DNA from: Candidatus Aminicenantota bacterium
GTDB lineage: Bacteria; Acidobacteriota; Aminicenantia; Aminicenantales; UBA4085
Length of the DNA stretch: 53,212 bases
Assembly (NCBI GenBank): GCA_003141555.1
Contig: PLMN01000022.1
Span: 1-53,212 of the forward strand
Reading direction: 5' to 3'
Both the position numbers and the translations under genes were made by a program. The notes under the pieces are model-generated. The model did no database searches. It saw only the letters and a list, made by a program, of their open reading frames with translations, and was not told the DNA's origin. The first letter of the stretch is position 1; the number at the start of each line of letters is the position of its first letter. This document shows positions 1 to 7,758 of this stretch, piece after piece.

Positions 1-227
1 GCCGGATTCGCCCGGAATACGCATTGAAGAATACTTCTTCTCAGCCGTATTAATGCCGTTTTGATCGCATGGAGATATCATATCGCTTTTTAAGCAGGTC
101 TCAAAAGCGACGAAACCCTTATTCCATGCGGTCGCGGACACGATTAAACCCCGTTTTTTACCCACTCGCTTTCACGAAGAGCCATTTTTACTTCTGCTCA
201 TCCGTGCAACATTATTATCAGCAACCA

Positions 228-2741
228 TCAATCAATGATCTTGTAATCCTTTTTATGGAAAAGCCTCAAACAGGCATCCACAACTTCAGGCTCATAGAGG
301 ATCCCTTTGTTCTTTGAAATCTCATTCAATGCCGCTTCAATCCCCAGAGAAGCCCTATAGGGACGGTGGGACGCCATGGCCTCCACGACGTCCGCCACCG
401 ACAGAATCCGTGATTCCAGGAGAACCTTGTCTCCCGTCAAACCATTCGGATATCCGGAACCATTCATCTTTTCATGATGCTCCAGAACCATCCTGGCAAC
501 GGGCCAGGGGAATTCAATGTCCTTCAATATGTCGTAACCGGATTGAGAATGGGTTTTGATGATCCTGAATTCGATATCCGTTAGTTTTGTTGGTTTGCTG
601 AGCATCTCTGCCGGAACGGATATCTTGCCGAGATCATGGATGGAAGCGGCCGCGCGGATCCCATCGATCATATCGATAGGAAGGTTCATCTCCATGGCTA
701 TAGCGCGAGCCAGATCAGCCACCCTCCGTTGATGCCCGGCCGTGTAGGGATCCCTCGTCTCAACGATCACGGCAATGGCCTGGACGGTTGCTCCCAATGC
801 CTTTCTGACCCGATTGATCTCCTGTTTGCGCTCCGTGATATCACGGGTTACGCCGAGAATGCCCACCGGTCGCTGATTTTCATCCCTGATAAAGGAAAAC
901 TGCACTTCCGTCCACACGGTGCTCCCGTCTTTTCGAATCATTTCCAACTGAAGCGTCGGGAATATAGGAATATCTGAACGTCCTGATTTTTCCAGTTCCA
1001 TGAACTCGGATAAGGTCCTCAAAGCCAGATCCCTGGAGGAGGGCGTCAACGCCTCAATAGGCGTTTGTTTCAATACCTCTTCCTGTTCAAACCCTCTCAG
1101 GATTTTTATGGAAGGGCTGAGATAGGTGTAATTCAGGTTCATATCCAAAACGAAAATAACGTCTTGCGCGTTATCGGCCAGCAGGCGATATTTCTTTTCA
1201 TTTGCCTTCAAATCCTCCTCCGCCCGCTTACGCTCGGTGATGTCGCGGTTGATGCCCACCAGGGCCGTGATATTGCCGTGACTATCGCGGACGGGGACTT
1301 TCGTCGTCAGATACCAGTACGGCCGGCCTTCCTGGTCTACGACCGGCTCTTCGTAGTTGATCAGCGGCCGACCGGATTCGACGATCCGGCGCTCATCGTC
1401 CATATACCGGTCCGCCAATGCCGGAGCGAAAAAATCCCTGTCGGATTTTCCTACCACTTCGGCTAGTTCCTGGCGGCCCAATAAGCGGCGGTGGGCGAGA
1501 TTGTTCAGGACGATTCCGCCTCGGACGTCCTTGATGAAGACATTGTCCGGAAGATTGTCAATGAGCGTGCGCAAGAGGGCGCGCTCGGCCCTCAGTGCCT
1601 CCTCCGCCCGCCTACGCTCGGTGATGTCCTCAACAGTCCCCTCATAATATAGAGTTTTTGCCTGCGAATCCCGGATAACATGGGCGCTTTCTCTGGCAAA
1701 AAATGTGGTCCCATCCTTTCGTTTCCAGCCGGATTCTAATCCCTTGACCTCGCCGTCCTTTTCGATATTTTCAATGAACTGCGTGCGAGGAGAGAGAGGC
1801 TCGAAACCTTTTTCCTCAAGGTTTCTGATTGAGAGATCATCGAAAGATGAGTAACCGAGCATCCTGACTAGAGCAGGATTGGCTAACTGAATCCTGCCAT
1901 CCGGAGTCGTTCTGTAGAGACCAATGGTAGAATTTTCAACCAAGGTACGGAACCGCTCCTCGTTCTCCCGCAACCTCGCCTCCGCTCGCCTGCGCTCGGT
2001 AATGTCGGTCAAGATGACGACGCAGCCGAGGATCTGCTGGCCGCTGAGGAGCGGACCCGCGTTCAGGATCAAGTCGAGTTTCTGCCCTTGCCGATCCAAG
2101 ACAACGTCTACATTCCGCAGCGTCTCCCCCTGCAAAACCGGGGCGAGATTGAACGGATCGGAAGCGTCCGTTCGCAGTGGAACCACCTCGGCAAAGGGCC
2201 GCTGGAGCGGGTTGCCGTCGCAGAACTGTTGGGCCGCCTGGCTGGCGCGAATGACCCGGCCCTGTTCGTCGCACACGACGATGGCCTCGGCAACCTGCTC
2301 CAGGATCAGGCGGGCCAGTCGCTCCGCCGCGACGATTTGCTCCTGGCGTTTTTGTTCCGTCAGGTCCGTAAGCACGAGGCAGAAAACCATCTCCGTCCCT
2401 TCGCCCTGCAAGCGGGACGCCGACAGATAGACGGGCACCAAACGGCCCTCGCTGTTTTTCAGATTGATTTCCTGGCGGGCGACCGCTGTGCGGGCTTGCG
2501 CGAAGATAGCGTCAAGCGCCTGCCGGTCGGCAGGCGGTAGATAGTTCCGCAGGGCGGTGCCCAAGACTTGATCGAGCGGCCGCCCCAATATCTCCGCGAA
2601 ACGGACGTTGCAGTAGAGGATGGCTCCGTCCGCGGACAAGGTCACCGCGCCCTCGCTCATCGTCTCGATGAGCTGCCGATAGACGCGGTCAGCCCCGCCC
2701 AGGGTATAGCCGAGATTTCCCATATGACCGATCAAAGCCAT
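228..2741 (-). CDS. Multi-PAS HD-GYP domain protein, predicted cyclic-di-GMP phosphodiesterase
   Basis: Predicted cytoplasmic sensor that hydrolyses cyclic-di-GMP. About five PAS domains occupy residues 24-130, 145-250, 260-378, 388-507 and 512-637; four end in the PAS/PAC hallmark DITER and the first in a DLTEQ variant. A C-terminal HD-GYP domain follows (648-830) with the metal motif HDLGK near 701-706, HHEKMNGSGYP near 755-765 and a downstream SVADVVEAM helix. No transmembrane segment or receiver domain is visible, so the input is probably a soluble ligand, redox state or light through PAS. I chose the ATG at 2741 because a GGAGG (2748-2752) lies 6 nt upstream. An in-frame ATG at 2774 has no such site. 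GC content is mosaic: the N-terminal PAS part is GC-rich, the C-terminal half AT-rich, suggesting domain shuffling or acquisition. HD-GYP assignment is firm; the ligand is unknown. Confidence 0.9.
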   Translation of the reverse strand: MALIGHMGNLGYTLGGADRVYRQLIETMSEGAVTLSADGAILYCNVRFAEILGRPLDQVLGTALRNYLPPADRQALDAIFAQARTAVARQEINLKNSEGRLVPVYLSASRLQGEGTEMVFCLVLTDLTEQKRQEQIVAAERLARLILEQVAEAIVVCDEQGRVIRASQAAQQFCDGNPLQRPFAEVVPLRTDASDPFNLAPVLQGETLRNVDVVLDRQGQKLDLILNAGPLLSGQQILGCVVILTDITERRRAEARLRENEERFRTLVENSTIGLYRTTPDGRIQLANPALVRMLGYSSFDDLSIRNLEEKGFEPLSPRTQFIENIEKDGEVKGLESGWKRKDGTTFFARESAHVIRDSQAKTLYYEGTVEDITERRRAEEALRAERALLRTLIDNLPDNVFIKDVRGGIVLNNLAHRRLLGRQELAEVVGKSDRDFFAPALADRYMDDERRIVESGRPLINYEEPVVDQEGRPYWYLTTKVPVRDSHGNITALVGINRDITERKRAEEDLKANEKKYRLLADNAQDVIFVLDMNLNYTYLSPSIKILRGFEQEEVLKQTPIEALTPSSRDLALRTLSEFMELEKSGRSDIPIFPTLQLEMIRKDGSTVWTEVQFSFIRDENQRPVGILGVTRDITERKQEINRVRKALGATVQAIAVIVETRDPYTAGHQRRVADLARAIAMEMNLPIDMIDGIRAAASIHDLGKISVPAEMLSKPTKLTDIEFRIIKTHSQSGYDILKDIEFPWPVARMVLEHHEKMNGSGYPNGLTGDKVLLESRILSVADVVEAMASHRPYRASLGIEAALNEISKNKGILYEPEVVDACLRLFHKKDYKIID

Positions 2742-2830
2742 CTGATTCCTCCATTCCAGATTGGATTCTCTCATTTTTTCAGCGGCAATATCTTTTGCAG
2801 CCTTTATTCCCTCAACCTTTGCAGCTAATA

Positions 2831-3277
2831 TTATAGCAATTTTTGGTTTCTATCTGGGAAATATGGGCGTAGTTTCTCAAGTTGCTTCCTCGTCGGCTGG
2901 TGAATCCCTCTTTCCCAACTCGATAGAGTCGATTGATCGACTCCTAACATCTCGGAAAACACTTTCTGCGAAAGCCCATGCACTCGGCGATAGTTTTTGA
3001 GTTTTTCTGCCAGATTCCCGACTTCAGCTTCGAAAGGATCGTGTCCTAAAAACTCGATAATCTTCGGAATTTGGGCGAAGGAGGGCTGGACCCGGTTATG
3101 CTCCCAGAGATATATCGTGATGTCCGAAACATTAAGGTTGAGGGAAAGTTGGGCTTTGGTGAGCTTCAAATCGATCCTTCGGGCTCGAATCCAATCGCCC
3201 CACGTTCGACAAATATCAGGGTATTTCTCCCTATGAACCGGCTTTCTTCCCCTTAAGGTTAAATGGCAAAAGGGCAA
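2831..3277 (-). CDS. Double helix-turn-helix (XRE-type) regulator
   Basis: Small DNA-binding protein with two Cro/C1-type HTH units: residues about 27-72 (core KLTKAQLSLNLNVSDITIY followed by LWEHNR) and 86-140 (core GLSQKVFSEMLGVDQSTLSS followed by WERG). The two-HTH layout with the phrase IIEFLGHDPFE between them is a recognisable bacterial family often found in several copies per genome; its targets are unknown. The start is uncertain. The open frame runs upstream without an ATG, and TTG at 3277 is a guess with only a weak Shine-Dalgarno; the conserved part begins near KPVHREKYPD. Its 5' end abuts a comM fragment on the other strand, so the natural start may have been lost. A decayed paralogue of its N-terminal half lies at 3760-3921. 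It stops 89 nt before the phosphodiesterase start and could be read in the same transcript. Confidence 0.7.
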   Translation of the reverse strand: MPFCHLTLRGRKPVHREKYPDICRTWGDWIRARRIDLKLTKAQLSLNLNVSDITIYLWEHNRVQPSFAQIPKIIEFLGHDPFEAEVGNLAEKLKNYRRVHGLSQKVFSEMLGVDQSTLSSWERGIHQPTRKQLEKLRPYFPDRNQKLL

Positions 3278-3279
3278 CG

Positions 3280-3759
3280 CAACCCTGCGAAGATGTCCTC
3301 CGCGGGCTGGCCCGCCGGGAGGAGGAATGCACGGACGTCCAGCGGGGCAAATACTACGCCAAGATCTCGGGGCCGCTGCTCGACCGGATTGATATCCAGG
3401 TCGAGGTGCCCGGGGTGAAGTTCCAGGACATCGCCTCCCGGGCGGAAGGGGAGAGCTCAATGTCCATCCGGGAGAGGGTCGTCCGGGCGCGAAGGATCCA
3501 GCTGGCCCGGTTCCGGGACCGCGGGATCTTTGCCAACGCCCGGATGGGACCGAAGGAGGTCAAAGCCTTCTGCCGGATCGACCGCGAAGGTGAGCGGCTG
3601 CTCGAGGCGGCGGTGACCAAGCTGGGATTCAGCGTGCGGGCGTATGACCGATCGCTCAAAGTGGCTCGGACGATCGCCGACCTGGCGGGGGCGGAGGACA
3701 TCGGCCCGTCCCATCTGAGCGAGGCCATCCAATATCGGGCGATGGACCGATATTATTGA
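3280..3759 (+). pseudogene. comM: 3' fragment of comM (YifB-like magnesium chelatase family ATPase)
   Basis: The reading frame (from about 3280 to the TGA at 3757-3759) encodes only the last ~160 residues of a ComM/YifB protein, whose family length is about 500. Recognisable C-terminal signatures are KISGPLLDRIDIQVEVP, the ESS..IRERV..AR.IQ..RF stretch, LGFSVRAYDRSLKVARTIA and the terminal SEAIQYRAMDR. The AAA+ Walker motifs and N-terminal Lon-like domain are missing and no start signal is present, so this is a truncated relic. The fragment is GC-rich like the host background, while both flanks are AT-rich. Its 5' end stops at the promoter side of one HTH gene, and its stop codon directly abuts a decayed second copy of that HTH gene. 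A second copy of its last ~50 bp lies at 6261-6310. Confidence 0.8.
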
Positions 3760-3760
3760 T
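3711..3760 (+). repeat. Left copy of comM 3'-end direct repeat
   Basis: The last ~50 bp of the comM fragment, ending with its TGA stop. It matches 6261-6310 at roughly 85% identity by eye, with one single-base deletion in the right copy. The two copies bracket an AT-rich two-gene cassette, the layout expected for att-like ends of an element inserted at a gene's 3' end. No integrase gene is seen between them. Confidence 0.65.
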
Positions 3761-3921
3761 CTGTTCTTCTCCCAGAGATATATCGTTGTATCGTCAATAT
3801 GAAATTTGGATGAAAGTTGACGTTTGGTGAGCTTCAAATCGAGCCGTCGGGCTTTGATGTGATCGCCCCCGTGTTCTTAGGAAATCAGGGTATTCCTCCC
3901 TGTGAATCGGCTTTATATGGC
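3760..3921 (-). pseudogene. Decayed N-terminal copy of the double-HTH regulator
   Basis: Read on the minus strand this stretch aligns base for base with the 5' part of the regulator at 2831-3277. Both encode KP(V/I)HRE(K/E)YPD and then ARR(I/L)DLKLTK and TIYLWE(H/K)NR. In this copy an extra base in the G-run around 3865-3872 shifts the frame between the RTRG and DHIKARR segments. The protein is cut off immediately after LWEKNR, where the comM stop codon begins. The second HTH and the inter-domain segment are gone. It is non-functional as it stands, and is evidence for duplication of the regulator followed by breakage at comM. Confidence 0.75.
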
Positions 3922-3923
3922 AA

Positions 3924-5270
3924 CTAGAAATCCCAATTTTCCGTTTGTTCCCATAGTCGTCTCTCATACTCTTCTTTATCTGAGAGAAAACACTCCTCCA
4001 TAGACTTGACCTTTTTTGATGTGTAAATCATCCTCTCCATGAACTCAGGCGCCCGTCTGATTCCCTCGCCAATATTGAGTAGGACAACATCTTCTTCTCT
4101 GATGTGGCCCTTTCTTAAAGCTTTTATGAATCCGCCTACGACGATTGCCGCAGCCGGTCCTATTCTGACCGACCGCTTAAACGCAACCAAACGGGCCATG
4201 AGCACCGTTGCCTGTTCATCGCACGAAATGATCTCACCCCCGCTCGCTCGGACCAGCGGGCTCAAGACAGGGTAAGTTGTGGGATACCCCGTGGCCAACG
4301 TGGGAATCATCGTCTCTGGATTGTGATAGATGGGGTACGTTTTCTCCCAACCTTCAGGAAATCCTTTTAGCTTCGCTTCTCCCCACGCGTCCGCCATCGG
4401 AGAGCATTTGTTAGATTGGACAAGGATAAATCTCGGCATCCTTTTGATCAGATTCAAAGGCTCAAGCTCTTTGCATCCTTTATCGATAGCCAGCGGCCCC
4501 GTGCCTCCGCTCAAAGCCTGAATGTAGACAGTTGGAAATTCAGCCATCATTCTCAGCCATTCAAAAAGCATGGTCTTCTTGGCTTCCAGTCTCATCGGAT
4601 CAAAATTGCCGGCCGCAAGAGGGATTTTCATTTTATTGGAAAAATCAAGGGCCATCTCTTTTGCTCTCGTATAATCTCCCTTGACCCGGAATACCTGTTG
4701 TCCGAAGCAGGCGATCTCCGCCTCTTGAGATGGAGAGGAGTTTTCAGGGATAAAGGCATAGAGGGAGATCCCGGCTGCGGTCAAATATCGTGAATAGGAA
4801 ACCGCAATGTTTCCGGTACTGGCCACGACATAATTCTTGATGTTGTTTTCTTTAAGAACGCTCGCGACCACGGTCCCGGAGAGGTCTTTAAAAGTTCCCG
4901 TGGAGTAATTGTCATCATGTCGATGAGCATAGACGTGACAATTGAGGTGAAACCTCTCCCTTGCGTACTCCTCCAGGAATTCCCATCTGTCGATAGGGAC
5001 AATCCCCTCTCCGCCGGTCACGATATTCCTCCTCTCGTTTAAAGGGAGAAAATCAAAGTAATGCCAAAGGCCGTTCGAGGCGAGGGCGTTTTTTTTAATA
5101 AGATTTTTCAGTTTTTCGATATTTTCACGATATCTCACCTCTGCCCTCTTGCTGCCGCACTCCGGACATCTCTGGTCGGAGTTGAGCCATTTTGAAAAAT
5201 CTTCGATTTCAGAGCCGCACAGGCTGCAGCGCAGATAGAATTTTTTGCTGGTTCCCATATCTGTCTTCAT
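3924..5270 (-). CDS. Threonine-synthase-like PLP enzyme, candidate cysteate synthase
   Basis: A 448-residue fold-type II pyridoxal-phosphate enzyme of the threonine synthase family. A four-cysteine zinc ribbon sits at the N-terminus (C15, C18, C35, C38). The PLP-lysine motif STGTFKD places the Schiff-base lysine near K128, and ASTGNIAVS (near 150-158) is the substrate/phosphate loop. A glycine-rich LSGGTGPL near 244-251 would hold the cofactor phosphate. Ordinary threonine synthase would convert O-phosphohomoserine to threonine, but the gene lies 13 nt downstream of an APS/PAPS-reductase-type gene and is apparently cotranscribed with it. In Methanosarcina a threonine synthase paralogue, cysteate synthase, makes L-cysteate from O-phosphoserine and sulfite. 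That reaction would use the product of the neighbouring gene, so cysteate synthase is a reasonable but unproven call. Base composition is AT-rich relative to the dcw region. Family assignment is firm, substrate is inference. Confidence 0.75.
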   Translation of the reverse strand: MKTDMGTSKKFYLRCSLCGSEIEDFSKWLNSDQRCPECGSKRAEVRYRENIEKLKNLIKKNALASNGLWHYFDFLPLNERRNIVTGGEGIVPIDRWEFLEEYARERFHLNCHVYAHRHDDNYSTGTFKDLSGTVVASVLKENNIKNYVVASTGNIAVSYSRYLTAAGISLYAFIPENSSPSQEAEIACFGQQVFRVKGDYTRAKEMALDFSNKMKIPLAAGNFDPMRLEAKKTMLFEWLRMMAEFPTVYIQALSGGTGPLAIDKGCKELEPLNLIKRMPRFILVQSNKCSPMADAWGEAKLKGFPEGWEKTYPIYHNPETMIPTLATGYPTTYPVLSPLVRASGGEIISCDEQATVLMARLVAFKRSVRIGPAAAIVVGGFIKALRKGHIREEDVVLLNIGEGIRRAPEFMERMIYTSKKVKSMEECFLSDKEEYERRLWEQTENWDF

Positions 5271-5283
5271 CCCTTCTTTGAGA

Positions 5284-6000
5284 TCATAATGCTTCTTTTG
5301 TTTTTTCGGCTGTCAAATCCGTATGCAAACCGCACTCCAACTTGCTTCTTCCACTCCAGCGCCCGGCCCTCTCTCCATTTTCGTGTTCATTTTTTGAAGT
5401 GCAGCAGGAAGGAAAACAGCCAATGGACGTATATCCCTGGTCGTACAACGGATTGCAGGGAAGGTTGTGTTCGCGGATATATGCCCAGACTTTCTGCCCC
5501 GTCCAATTCACGAGCGGATGAATGCGCAAATTCCTCTCATTGTCACGCATTAAGGGCATAAAATTCTTTCTCGTTTCTGCCTGGTCTTTCCGGATGGCCG
5601 AGATCCAGTTTCTCACGCCAATCTCTTTTTTTAGATTTCTGAGAGGGGTTACCTTATTGACCAGGCAACAGAAATCGGGGTCTTTTTCGTATAGGAATCG
5701 ACCGTGCTTCTGTTCAAGCTTCCTCTTGCTCATCATGGGGATTATCGTGTGAACGTTGAGATTCCATTCTTTCGTTATTCTGTTTTTAAATTCGAGCGTT
5801 TCTGGAAAATGGAATCCGGTATCGATGAAAAAAATGGGAAAGTCAAAGGTTATCCTTTTGATCATATGGATGAGGACGATCCCCGAGGCTTGAAAAGAAG
5901 ACGTCATGGCCGCCTGGTAGGGAAATATCTTTATCGCCCATTCGAGAATTTCTTCGGGCTCTGAATGTCTGAATTTCTCATTGACCTCTTTTATATCCAT
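5284..6000 (-). CDS. cysH: APS/PAPS reductase-type protein (CysH family)
   Basis: Predicted to reduce adenylylsulfate (APS) or PAPS to sulfite in the cytoplasm. The 238-residue protein has the nucleotide loop TSSFQASG (33-40), DTGFHFPET (60-68), the paired cysteines of the iron-sulfur site (C111, C112), WISAIRKDQAETR (132-144) and the C-terminal catalytic KLECGLHT (C223). The CC pair and the Cys-rich YTSIGC segment indicate the [4Fe-4S] APS-reductase subtype. The second half of that cluster motif is odd: APS reductases carry C-x-x-C (GCEPCT), while this protein has CFPSCC (C195, C199, C200), an in-frame extra residue. It may still bind a cluster through C200 or C199. It is the first gene of a two-gene unit with the PLP enzyme, 13 nt apart, behind a plausible promoter at 6079-6106. 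No sulfate adenylyltransferase or sulfite reductase is present in the window. Confidence 0.85.
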   Translation of the reverse strand: MDIKEVNEKFRHSEPEEILEWAIKIFPYQAAMTSSFQASGIVLIHMIKRITFDFPIFFIDTGFHFPETLEFKNRITKEWNLNVHTIIPMMSKRKLEQKHGRFLYEKDPDFCCLVNKVTPLRNLKKEIGVRNWISAIRKDQAETRKNFMPLMRDNERNLRIHPLVNWTGQKVWAYIREHNLPCNPLYDQGYTSIGCFPSCCTSKNEHENGERAGRWSGRSKLECGLHTDLTAEKTKEAL

Positions 6001-6078
6001 GACTTCTTACGGATGGGCGCTCTATGGTATTTCTTCTCTTTTAGCAACGAATCCATAGCCTGACATTCCGGGATTGAA

Positions 6079-6106
6079 CTTATCACCCTTGAGGAATTTC
6101 TGTCAA
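6079..6106 (-). promoter_or_regulatory. Candidate sigma70-type promoter for the cysH unit
   Basis: On the minus strand TTGACA (6101-6106) is followed after 16 bp by GATAAG (6079-6084), a four-of-six match to the -10 consensus. Transcription would begin near 6072, giving a leader of about 70 nt before the reductase start at 6000. The 6001-6260 interval is otherwise AT-rich non-coding sequence. Confidence 0.45.
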
Positions 6107-6260
6107 CAATTCCCAACGCGGGAAATTATGTGCGAGAGTAGCTTTCCTAAGTATCTTAAGGGGCCAGCTTAGACCACAATATTCCATTTTATCGCTTTGT
6201 GATCCCAAAAGTCACTTTTTATGGGCCCTCCCAAAAAACGGCTTCACCCTAAGCCCTAGG

Positions 6261-6310
6261 CCTATCTCAGCGAGGCGATCCAGTATCGGCCATGGACCGG
6301 AATTATTGAT
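6261..6310 (+). repeat. Right copy of comM 3'-end direct repeat
   Basis: This ~50-bp stretch reproduces the end of comM (3711-3760), including codons for LSEAIQYR and the bases around the stop codon, but with one base deleted so the stop is out of frame. No other part of comM is next to it. GC content rises sharply right after it, so it marks the right border of the AT-rich cassette. Confidence 0.65.
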
Positions 6311-6341
6311 TTTGATCGTGTCCGGCAAACCCGGCCGGCCG

Positions 6342-7547
6342 CTAAGTCTTATTCATGATTCTGTAGAACAGACTCCTGTGCAGCTCGACGGCGTTGTAGG
6401 CGCACATCTCGTGGCAGCAGTAGCAGCGGATGCATTTTTTCTTGTCGATCTCCGCGGTCTCGTCGACCGTAATCGCATCGCGCGGGCAGGCGTCCCTACA
6501 GGCTCCGCAAGCGGTACATTTCGTTTTGATAATTCGGGGATCGACGGTAAAGAACGACTTGGCGACGGGGGCGAACAGCGCGCTGAGGTGAAATCTCTCT
6601 TTGGCGAAAGAGCTGGGCAGCTTGAATCCCTCGATCCGGAGCTGCTCTTTGGGAACGCCGATCACGTCCACGTCCTCGAGACCCGACGGATGGAGATTTC
6701 GCTTTTTGGCCTCGGTCAGCAGCGGATTTCGCTCCTGGGGAAGGCCCATGATTTCCGACGCGACAATATCGAGGGCGAGGGGATCATCGGAGGCGATCAG
6801 CAGGCCGATCCGTCGTGGACGGCCGCCGCTCGGTCCTTCGCCCTCCATGCCGATCACCGCGTCCATAATCGTCAGCTTCGGCGGGGCCAGAGCCATCAGA
6901 TCGAGCAGCATGGCGGCGAACAGCTCCCTCGTCGTCATCGTACCGTGATATCCCACCTTGGCTCTTCCCGGAATCAGGCCGAAGATGTTCTTCGTCGCGC
7001 CGGTCATAAAGGTGAGGCCGTGCGTCTTCATTTTGCACAAATTGATATAGCCGTCGCAGGTCCGGATCGGGGTGATGATGGAAAATTGTTTGACCAGCGT
7101 TCCGGCGGGGAAAGAGACTGTTTCGAACGATTCGTCGTAGGATAGCTCAAGCCCCGCTTCGTCGGCCGCTTCCTGCATTCCGCACGTCCGGTACGTTTTT
7201 TCCAGAGCTTTTCGATTGTACGCGTAGCCCGAGCCGGGGCTATCGATCAAGCCGATTTTGGGCGTAATTTCCCGGGCGATTTTCCCCATAGCGGCGACAA
7301 CCGCGGGGTGCGTGGTAACGGCTTTTTCGGGCCGGGCCGCCAAAAGTAAATTGGGCTTGAGAATGATCCGCTGTCCCGGCTTGACGAATCGCCCGATTCC
7401 CCCCATCATCTCCAGCAAATCCCGCAATTTCTTCTCGACTTGGTCGTAATCCTCGCACTTGACGATGTAGACCCTGCCCGGGCCGCCGCCCTCCCCGCGG
7501 AAATTGCGCGCCTCGGGGTTCTCGGAATGGGATTTCGGGTCGGTCAT
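6342..7547 (-). CDS. DUF362 domain protein with C-terminal 2x[4Fe-4S] ferredoxin domain
   Basis: The first ~320 residues form a DUF362 domain, recognisable by KPNLL near residue 62, the DSPGSGYAYNR segment and KMKTHGLTFMTGATKN. A bacterial ferredoxin-like domain follows with two complete cluster motifs, CTACGACRDACP and CIRCYCCHEMCA. Such proteins are presumed cytoplasmic redox or metal-handling proteins, but no reaction is established. No signal peptide is visible. I chose the ATG at 7547 (MTDPK) because GGAGAG lies just upstream; a TTG at 7568 would add seven residues with no better site. It is transcribed divergently from a second iron-sulfur protein at 7845, with two strong hairpins between them, so the two may serve a common redox process. 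Confidence 0.85.
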   Translation of the reverse strand: MTDPKSHSENPEARNFRGEGGGPGRVYIVKCEDYDQVEKKLRDLLEMMGGIGRFVKPGQRIILKPNLLLAARPEKAVTTHPAVVAAMGKIAREITPKIGLIDSPGSGYAYNRKALEKTYRTCGMQEAADEAGLELSYDESFETVSFPAGTLVKQFSIITPIRTCDGYINLCKMKTHGLTFMTGATKNIFGLIPGRAKVGYHGTMTTRELFAAMLLDLMALAPPKLTIMDAVIGMEGEGPSGGRPRRIGLLIASDDPLALDIVASEIMGLPQERNPLLTEAKKRNLHPSGLEDVDVIGVPKEQLRIEGFKLPSSFAKERFHLSALFAPVAKSFFTVDPRIIKTKCTACGACRDACPRDAITVDETAEIDKKKCIRCYCCHEMCAYNAVELHRSLFYRIMNKT

Positions 7548-7590
7548 GGACACTCTCCAGCACTCCAATCAGATTCGACGGCGGTAGGGG

Positions 7591-7609
7591 CCCCGGGCTT
7601 TGCCCGGGG
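7591..7609. repeat. Perfect 8-bp GC hairpin in divergent intergenic region
   Basis: CCCCGGGC (7591-7598), a TTT loop, then GCCCGGGG (7602-7609). It lies 44 nt upstream of the DUF362 gene and beside a larger hairpin at 7625-7655. No T-run follows on either strand, so a terminator is unlikely; a REP-like element or RNA/protein recognition site is possible. Confidence 0.5.
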
Positions 7610-7624
7610 GTTTGCTTCCGCCGT

Positions 7625-7655
7625 ACGCGCCCGTGGTTTCAGGCCACGGGCGCGT
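7625..7655. repeat. Perfect 12-bp inverted repeat in divergent intergenic region
   Basis: ACGCGCCCGTGG (7625-7636), a 7-nt loop TTTCAGG, then CCACGGGCGCGT (7644-7655). The stem is perfect and very GC-rich. It sits between the divergent DUF362 and AKR-like genes, upstream of the latter's promoter. It could be a repressor operator, a REP-like repeat or an mRNA leader hairpin for the DUF362 transcript. Confidence 0.55.
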
Positions 7656-7758
7656 GGCGAGCCGAAGGCCCGTCCCTTGACTCAAGAGTATCAGACGCGC
7701 GAGAAAGGGTCAATTCGCCGTCCGGAATGGCCCGGAATCCGGAACTCGGATCGCGTGA

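Noticed and set aside
69-317. An 82-codon plus-strand frame at the left edge.
   Set aside because: It overlaps the 3' end of the phosphodiesterase gene, has no ribosome site and no recognisable features; positions 1-227 contain nothing I can support.
3924-5270. Simple threonine synthase as the only reading of the PLP enzyme.
   Set aside because: Not excluded, but the adjacent sulfite-producing gene makes a sulfite-using reaction worth equal weight, so the neutral family name was kept.
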